DNA of 64,000 nt from Collinsella aerofaciens (GTDB taxonomy: Bacteria; Actinomycetota; Coriobacteriia; Coriobacteriales; Coriobacteriaceae): assembly GCF_015553355.1 (NCBI RefSeq), contig NZ_JADNGN010000002.1:52833-116832 (forward strand). The letters run 5' to 3'. The translations under genes were made by a program, and so were the position numbers. The notes under the pieces were generated by a model. That model had not been told where the DNA came from. It worked only from the letters and a program-made list of their open reading frames with translations, and did no database searches. Of the stretch, positions 59,123 to 64,000 are shown one piece after another. How positions within the stretch are numbered: position 1 is the first letter of the stretch; every line of letters starts with the position of its first letter.

Positions 59123-60802
59123 CTAGTCGCGCGTCAGCTTACGGTGAATACGATGCGGCTGGGCTGCGTCCTCGCCAAGGCGCTCGATGCGGTTGGCCTG
59201 ATAGGCCTCGAAGTTGCCCTCAAACCAATACCAGTTGCCCGGATTCTCGTCGGTGCCCTCCCACGCTAGAATGTGCGTGGCGACGCGGTCCAGGAACATA
59301 CGGTCGTGGCTAATGACCACCGAGCAGCCCGGGAACTCGAGCAGCGCCGCTTCGAGCGAGGACAGCGTCTCGACGTCGAGGTCATTCGTGGGCTCGTCGA
59401 GAAGCAGCAGGTTGCCGCCCTGCTTGAGCGTAAGCGCCAAGTTCAGACGGTTGCGCTCGCCACCGGAGAGTACGCCGGCGCGCTTCTGCTGGTCCTGGCC
59501 TTTAAAGCCAAAGCTCGCCACATAAGCACGGCTCGGAACCTCGGTCTCACCGACCATCATGTGGTCCAGGCCATCCGAGACGACCTCCCACAGGTTCTTA
59601 TCGGGGTCGATGCCGGAACGGTTCTGATCGACATAGGAGATCTTGACGGTCTCGCCCACCTCGAGCTCGCCCGAAGTCAGCGGCTCCAGGCCCACGATGG
59701 TCTTGAACAGCGTGGTTTTGCCCACACCGTTGGGGCCGATGACACCCACGATACCGTTGCGCGGCAGGGTGAACGATAGGTCGTCGATGAGCACACGGCC
59801 ATCGAACTCCTTGTGCAGGTGATGAGCCTCGAGCACCTTGTTGCCCAGACGCGGGCCCACGGGGATGCGGATGTCGGTCCAGTCGAGCTTCTGGCTTGCG
59901 CGGGCCTCGGCCTCCATCTCCTCGTAACGAGCCAGACGGGCCTTGTTCTTGGCCTGGCGAGCCTTGGGCGAGCTGCGTACCCACTCGAGCTCGGCCTCCA
60001 TGCGCTTGGCGAGCTTGGCGTCGCGGTTGCCCTGCGCCTCGATACGGGCGGCCTTGGTCTCCAGATACGTGGAGTAGTTGCCCTTGTAGGGATAAAGGTG
60101 ACCGCGGTCTACCTCGCAGATCCACTCGGCAACGTTATCCAGGAAGTAGCGATCGTGCGTGACGGCAAGCACCGCGCCCTGGTAGTTGTGCAGGAAGTGC
60201 TCGAGCCACAGGATCGATTCGGCGTCCAGGTGGTTCGTGGGCTCGTCGAGCAGCAGCAGGTCGGGAGCCTCGAGCAGCAGCTTGCACAGGGCCACGCGAC
60301 GGCGCTCGCCGCCGGAAAGCACGTTGACCGGCATGTCGGAATCGGGCAGCTGCAGGGCGTCCATGGCCTGGCCGAGCTTGGAATCGATATCCCAGCCGTC
60401 GGCGGCGTCGATCTCGTCCTGGAGCTTGCCCATCTCGGCCATGAGGGCGTCCATGTCGCAATCCGGGTCGCACATCTCCTCGCCGATCTTGTTGAAGCGA
60501 TCGACCTTGGCAATCATGTCGCCAAACGCCATGCGCACGTTCTCGATGACGGTCTTGTCATCGTCGAGCGGCGGCTCCTGCTGCAGGATGCCCACGGTGT
60601 AGCCGGGAGTGAGCCTGGCATCGCCGTTGGAGACCTCCTCGATGCCGGCCATAATCTTGAGCAGGGTCGACTTGCCCATACCGTTGGGGCCCACGACGCC
60701 GATCTTGGCACCGGGGTAGAAGCTCAGGGTCACGTCGTCAAGGATCACCTTGTCGCCATGGGCCTTGCGAGCCTGATACATCTGGTAGATAAACTCTGCC
60801 AT
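59123..60802 (-). CDS. ettA: Energy-dependent translational throttle protein EttA (ABC-F)
   Basis: 559-residue ABC-F ATPase that binds the ribosomal E site and gates elongation when energy is low. It has no membrane domain. Two ABC domains: GPNGMGKST and LSGGERRRVALC with LLLLDEPTNHLDAES; GPNGVGKTT and LSGGERNRLNLA with LLLLDEPTNDLDVET. The P-tRNA-interaction linker (KRMEAELEWVRSSPKARQAKNKARLARYEEM, about 255-290) and the arm before it fit EttA. GAAAGGA lies upstream of the ATG. Confidence 0.95.
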   Translation of the reverse strand: MAEFIYQMYQARKAHGDKVILDDVTLSFYPGAKIGVVGPNGMGKSTLLKIMAGIEEVSNGDARLTPGYTVGILQQEPPLDDDKTVIENVRMAFGDMIAKVDRFNKIGEEMCDPDCDMDALMAEMGKLQDEIDAADGWDIDSKLGQAMDALQLPDSDMPVNVLSGGERRRVALCKLLLEAPDLLLLDEPTNHLDAESILWLEHFLHNYQGAVLAVTHDRYFLDNVAEWICEVDRGHLYPYKGNYSTYLETKAARIEAQGNRDAKLAKRMEAELEWVRSSPKARQAKNKARLARYEEMEAEARASQKLDWTDIRIPVGPRLGNKVLEAHHLHKEFDGRVLIDDLSFTLPRNGIVGVIGPNGVGKTTLFKTIVGLEPLTSGELEVGETVKISYVDQNRSGIDPDKNLWEVVSDGLDHMMVGETEVPSRAYVASFGFKGQDQQKRAGVLSGGERNRLNLALTLKQGGNLLLLDEPTNDLDVETLSSLEAALLEFPGCSVVISHDRMFLDRVATHILAWEGTDENPGNWYWFEGNFEAYQANRIERLGEDAAQPHRIHRKLTRD

Positions 60803-60898
60803 TTGCCTGTTCTATCCTTTCTACCTGCTGTTTCCCTATTCTTGATTCGCTTTAGTGGAAACGAAATGAGGGAACCAGCTCTGAAACGTAACGAAAAA

Positions 60899-60921
60899 GG
60901 GGCATGGTTGCCCACACCCCC
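60899..60921 (-). terminator. Terminator after the SdpR/SdpI-like operon
   Basis: On the minus strand a GGGGTGTGG arm pairs with CCATGCCCC (two G-U) across a GCAA loop, followed by TTTTT, 65 bp past the stop. Confidence 0.75.
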
Positions 60922-60986
60922 TAATACTACCTGGGAAAAGTCCCCCGGAACATACTATGAACTGCGTACGCTAGTTTTCCGCAACC

Positions 60987-61691
60987 TTAACGAGCGGCTC
61001 GCTGCGATTTGCGCCACAACAGATACGAGTAGACGTAAACGGCTCCAACCGAACCAAACGCCAGAGCCGCAATCACCGCGGCGACGACTTCACTCGAAAG
61101 CACGCTGCCTGCCACGCCCATCACAATCAGGCCAATACCCAGCACCATAAAGCAGGCGCCGCCAAAACGCTGCGTACGGCGCCAGTTCTCGGGATCGGCA
61201 AGCGCCCAGGGTGTCTTGATACCGAGCGTATAGTTCTGCTTCACACGCGGCAAGTAGTTGCCTACGCCGATGAACAGCAAACCGACAACACCGGAAATCA
61301 GCACGTTGACCGAACCGACCGCCGGCACCACGCCCCAGACCGTAAGCTCTCCCAGCCAGCTTATGGCGCACATGAACAAGGTGAAGGCGATTACGAAGCC
61401 CTGGTAGAACTTGCCCGAGGTTCGATATGCCTCACCTTTGGGGTCGATGCGCGGCACCACGCAGAACATTGCGAGAAGCGCCAGAGGCAGCGCGCCGAGC
61501 GCGGAGGCCATCCAGCTAGGACCCCAACCGTCGACGGCGCCGTTCGCGCCCCAGTGCGTGGGAATCTGCGCAGGCAAGCTCGGCATCACCATGAGGTGCG
61601 CTACGACATTGGCGGCGCACAGAGCGACCAGCGCAATCCACACGCGCGACGATACCCCCGTGGGGTGAATGCCCTTGTTTTCGTTATTCAT
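60987..61691 (-). CDS. SdpI/DUF1648-family membrane protein
   Basis: 234 residues with about six transmembrane helices. The N-terminal DUF1648 pattern MPSLPAQIPTHWGANGAVDGWGP is followed by the SdpI-like central part (GNYLPRVKQNYTLGIKTPWALADPENWRRTQRFGG). In Bacillus SdpI gives immunity to the SdpC toxin and sequesters the SdpR repressor. The ATG (61691) lies within the last codons of the repressor gene, with GAAGGTG upstream, so the two are coupled as in sdpRI. No sdpC-like toxin is near; the protein may have another envelope-stress role. Confidence 0.88.
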   Translation of the reverse strand: MNNENKGIHPTGVSSRVWIALVALCAANVVAHLMVMPSLPAQIPTHWGANGAVDGWGPSWMASALGALPLALLAMFCVVPRIDPKGEAYRTSGKFYQGFVIAFTLFMCAISWLGELTVWGVVPAVGSVNVLISGVVGLLFIGVGNYLPRVKQNYTLGIKTPWALADPENWRRTQRFGGACFMVLGIGLIVMGVAGSVLSSEVVAAVIAALAFGSVGAVYVYSYLLWRKSQRAAR

Positions 61692-61962
61692 CCTTATCAC
61701 CTTCAGTGTTTGTAAAGCCCATAAACCAGCCAATTAAATCCTGAATGACGGTGGTGTTTAAGCTGTATACGATGTTTTGGCCATGGCGCTCGTCGGTCAC
61801 CAACCCGGCATTTTTGAGCGTCGCCAAGTGATGGCTTAGCGACGGCTTACTGATATCGAAATGCTCGGCAAGCTCCCCCGCCGTGCAATTGCCCTCGCGC
61901 AGCAACTCCAAAATGCGCCGTCGCGTTGGATCGGCAAGCGCCTTAAAACCCTCTCCCGGCAT
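61684..61962 (-). CDS. ArsR-type repressor, SdpR-like
   Basis: A 92-residue winged helix-turn-helix regulator. GEGFKALADPTRRRILELLREGNCTAGELAEHFDISKPSLSHHLATLKNAGLVTDERHGQNIVYSLN covers most of the protein; it has no metal-binding Cys pair, as in SdpR. ATG 61962 follows GGAGG by four to five bases; an in-frame ATG six codons upstream is less likely. Cotranscribed with the SdpI-like gene. The operator at 62011-62034 is probably its own target. Confidence 0.9.
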   Translation of the reverse strand: MPGEGFKALADPTRRRILELLREGNCTAGELAEHFDISKPSLSHHLATLKNAGLVTDERHGQNIVYSLNTTVIQDLIGWFMGFTNTEGDKDE

Positions 61963-61996
61963 AAGACCTCCTCTCATCATCTCTCATGACGCGCAC

Positions 61997-62034
61997 ACTA
62001 TACTCGATATTTAGATGTTTGTCTAACTGTCTAA
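61997..62034 (-). promoter_or_regulatory. Promoter and operator of the SdpR/SdpI-like operon
   Basis: On the minus strand TAGACA (62020-62025), a 17-bp spacer and TATAGT (61997-62002). TGTCTAA occurs twice on the plus strand (62020-62026 and 62028-62034), and TTAGA (62011-62015) adds an inverted half-site, so the -35 region is covered by a repressor-type site. Confidence 0.7.
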
Positions 62035-62141
62035 TCGCAATGCTTCAAACCACATCAAAGCAAACGCCATCGCAACCTATGGGCGATTACCTATAATGGC
62101 GATAGCTAAAACACGACCTGCTTCCCCATCGGAGGATATTT

Positions 62142-62933
62142 ATGACCGAAACCGCAGCCCCCATCGAGACACGCGACACCAAGCTTGAGATCATCATGGG
62201 CCGCGAGGCACTCGATAAGCTCGCCAACGCCACGGTGCTGGTGCTCGGCTGCGGAGGCGTGGGCTCCAACTGCTGCGAGGCACTCGCCCGCGGCGGCATC
62301 GGTCATTTCGTCATTCTGGACAAGGACATCATCGCGCCCAGCAATATCAATCGCCAGGCCATCGCCTTTCACAGCACCATCGGCAAGCGCAAAGTGGACG
62401 TGATGGATGCCATGATTCGCGATATCAATCCCGCCGCCACCGTTATCAAGCGCACCGAATACCTGCTGAGCGACAACATCGACGAGTTCTTCGCGAGCGT
62501 TTTGGAGCAGACGGACGGCAAGCTCGACTACGTCGTCGACGCCATCGACACCATCTCGGCCAAGCTCACCATTGCCAAATATGCTCAGGACCACGACATT
62601 CGTTTGGTTAGCTCCATGGGCGGGGCCAACAAGCTCCATCCCGAGTGCCTCCGCTTTGCCGACATTTTCGATACGGTACGTGACCCCATGAGCCGCATCA
62701 TGCGCAAAGAATGTAAGAAGCGCGGAATCAAGAGTCTGCACGTGCTGTTTAGCTGCGAGGAATCGGTTAAGACCCAACCCCGCGACCCGTCCAACATCCA
62801 TGAGCGTACCGAGTTGGGTACCGCCAGCTTTATGCCGCCCATCATGGGTCAGATGATTGCCGGCGAGGTCATCCGCCAGATCAGCGGGCGCGGCACCGAG
62901 CGCGTACGCGCCGACGGCCAACGCCTGGACTAG
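62142..62933 (+). CDS. tcdA: tRNA threonylcarbamoyladenosine dehydratase
   Basis: E1-like ATP-dependent enzyme that cyclises t6A37 of tRNA to ct6A. 263 residues. LVLGCGGVGSNCCEALARGGIGHFVILDKDIIAPSNINRQ is the nucleotide loop with the SNINRQ signature, then DAIDTISAKLTI and RKECKKRGIKSLHVLFSCEESVKTQPR, typical of TcdA/YgdL rather than of MoeB or ThiF. ATG 62142 has GGAGGA six bases before it. The tatD gene follows 14 bp later, a common pair. Confidence 0.93.
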   Translation: MTETAAPIETRDTKLEIIMGREALDKLANATVLVLGCGGVGSNCCEALARGGIGHFVILDKDIIAPSNINRQAIAFHSTIGKRKVDVMDAMIRDINPAATVIKRTEYLLSDNIDEFFASVLEQTDGKLDYVVDAIDTISAKLTIAKYAQDHDIRLVSSMGGANKLHPECLRFADIFDTVRDPMSRIMRKECKKRGIKSLHVLFSCEESVKTQPRDPSNIHERTELGTASFMPPIMGQMIAGEVIRQISGRGTERVRADGQRLD

Positions 62934-62947
62934 CAGGATGTCCTGCG

Positions 62948-63730
62948 ATGGAACCGCAATTCTTTGACACGCATTGTCATCTTGATTTGATGCTCGGCCC
63001 CGATGCTGCAGCCAGTGAGTCGGCGGCGTCGGGTCTGGGGCTCTTTGACTGCGGGGTCGACCCACGCGACTTTTCGGCCGCAAACGAGCGCGCCCGTCGC
63101 CTACCAGGCATCATCGCTGGCGTTGGGCTCCACCCCTGGTGGCTCGCCGACGGCCGCTGCGGTCCTGCCGAAGTCGATCTGCTTTGCGAAGTTGCCGCCC
63201 AAGAGCGCTACATCGGCGAGGTGGGACTCGACTTTTCCGCACGCTTTGCCGGAAGTGAGCCGCTACAAATACAGGCATTTGACCGGCTCTGCGATACACT
63301 CGTGCAGCATCCTCTTACCGGGCGCGTGATATCAATTCACGCCGTTCGTTCGGCAGGAGCCGTACTGGACGTCCTCGAATCGCATGGACTACTCATCCCA
63401 AACCCCGACTCCCCCGTTATCATCTTCCACTGGTTTAGCGGCACTTCGGACGAACTCGTCCGCGCGCGTGATGCGGACTGTTATTTTTCCGTCAACGAAC
63501 GCATGCTCGCGTCTAAACGAGGACGCGAATACGCACGACAGATTCCACTCGATCGTTTACTGCTCGAGACCGATGCACCAGCGGAGGCAAACACAGAAAC
63601 AAGCGCGCAGTCGCTCATCAAATCGCTCACAAGGACCTCAGAACGCATCGCCTCGCTCAAAAATTGTGACGCAAAGCGCATCGAGTCGGCAGTTTTAACA
63701 AATGCGCACTCCGTTTTTGACCTTCGCTAA
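62948..63730 (+). CDS. TatD family metal-dependent hydrolase
   Basis: A 260-residue TIM-barrel deoxyribonuclease of the TatD group. FDTHCHLDLM gives the first metal-binding His pair, GVGLHPWW the second site, YIGEVGLDFS the conserved Glu, IISIHAVRSAG and FHWFSGT the further His residues and LLETDAPAE the last Asp. Roles are 3'-5' DNA exonuclease or repair. Downstream of tcdA and likely cotranscribed with it. Confidence 0.92.
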   Translation: MEPQFFDTHCHLDLMLGPDAAASESAASGLGLFDCGVDPRDFSAANERARRLPGIIAGVGLHPWWLADGRCGPAEVDLLCEVAAQERYIGEVGLDFSARFAGSEPLQIQAFDRLCDTLVQHPLTGRVISIHAVRSAGAVLDVLESHGLLIPNPDSPVIIFHWFSGTSDELVRARDADCYFSVNERMLASKRGREYARQIPLDRLLLETDAPAEANTETSAQSLIKSLTRTSERIASLKNCDAKRIESAVLTNAHSVFDLR

Positions 63731-63809
63731 CCCCTGTGGGCAAAAATGCCAAGGGACATGCGAATCGCACAACGCAGTCCCTATTGGTAGGCAGTACAAT
63801 TCGGCAGCA

Positions 63810-64000
63810 TTACGCCAATTCGTGCATGAGATCACGGTTGCGTGCATACAATTCGTCAAAGATATGGCGGCGCGACACATATAACTCGTGGGCAGCCATA
63901 TCGGGCACGATTGTTTGCGCAACGCCAAGGACTTGGGCGAGCTCATCCCACGATGCATAGGCGCCACCTGCGAGAGCTGCCATGATGGCATCACCGAAGC
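63810..64000 (-). CDS. FGGY-family carbohydrate kinase, C-terminal end only
   Basis: The minus strand reads FGDAIMAALAGGAYASWDEL and on to RNRDLMHELA and stop (63810-63812); the gene continues past the window. G-D-A-x-x-A-A-x-A-x-G-x-x and the following helical end are the C-terminus of FGGY kinases such as xylulokinase or ribulokinase. About 63 codons are visible. The sugar cannot be named. It is convergent with tatD. Confidence 0.75.
   Translation of the reverse strand, partial: FGDAIMAALAGGAYASWDELAQVLGVAQTIVPDMAAHELYVSRRHIFDELYARNRDLMHELA

Noticed and set aside
63695-63994. 99-codon minus-strand frame at the right edge
   Set aside because: Cys- and Met-rich with no family sense; the other minus frame over the same DNA gives a typical FGGY kinase C-terminus.

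Overview
The window is a GC-rich bacterial chromosome segment that most resembles a gut Coriobacteriia genome, probably Collinsella. The reasons are the arginine deiminase genes, a Pta/AckA plus lactate dehydrogenase fermentation set, an acetylase-type diaminopimelate (DAP) pathway, an aspartate racemase/D-aspartate-ligase-like pair, and ECF-type transport. This is inferred from gene content and base composition only; no rRNA gene is present. Almost all of the window is vertical-looking core genome. The exception is one clearly AT-richer block at about 51960-56400.

Layout. 1-4878: two almost identical arginine deiminase genes (the first cut by the window edge) flank a PLP aminotransferase, and both share an unusual direct-repeat promoter. 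4879-11116: polyphosphate kinase, an rRNA methyltransferase, DJ-1 and Maf proteins and a P1 peptidase. 11117-18118: glycosyltransferase and UDP-galactopyranose mutase, then pta opposed by two acetate kinase genes. 18119-25786: MFS and LysR genes, HIT protein, exonuclease VII subunits, a zinc peptidase, RNase D and a lipid-kinase-like protein. 26093-28042: a sortase-anchored C69 dipeptidase interrupted by an in-frame TAA. 28229-31611: a Trp-Trp-Trp leader peptide and attenuator ahead of a complete ECF transporter, predicted to import tryptophan.

31737-44860: the D-Asp pair, a MOSC protein, a secreted cell-wall hydrolase, a frameshifted Ser/Thr kinase, an orphan HigA antitoxin with a HigB relic, then a lysine-riboswitch-controlled lysA-dapA(fused)-dapB-dapH operon with a divergent M20 deacetylase. 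45114-51938: a nucleoid-associated protein, a lipase-like protein, ldh, an aminotransferase that could fill the open DAP step, and nadE. 52127-56023: an AT-rich operon with a DUF2087 protein, an MFS exporter, a B12-binding radical SAM enzyme and a 36-residue possible RiPP precursor. The radical SAM gene has UGA exactly where the third cluster cysteine should be. 56518-64000: two hypothetical proteins, EttA, an SdpR/SdpI-like pair, TcdA, TatD and the C-terminus of an FGGY kinase.

The most unusual non-coding signal is a set of compound hairpins of 110-147 nt placed just 3' of stop codons (23381, 44863, 58980; 11129, 11344; 14940). Within a class the core sequence is conserved, while the long outer stem changes completely between copies yet remains base-paired. 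They look like families of structured elements with exchangeable stems, and I do not recognise them.
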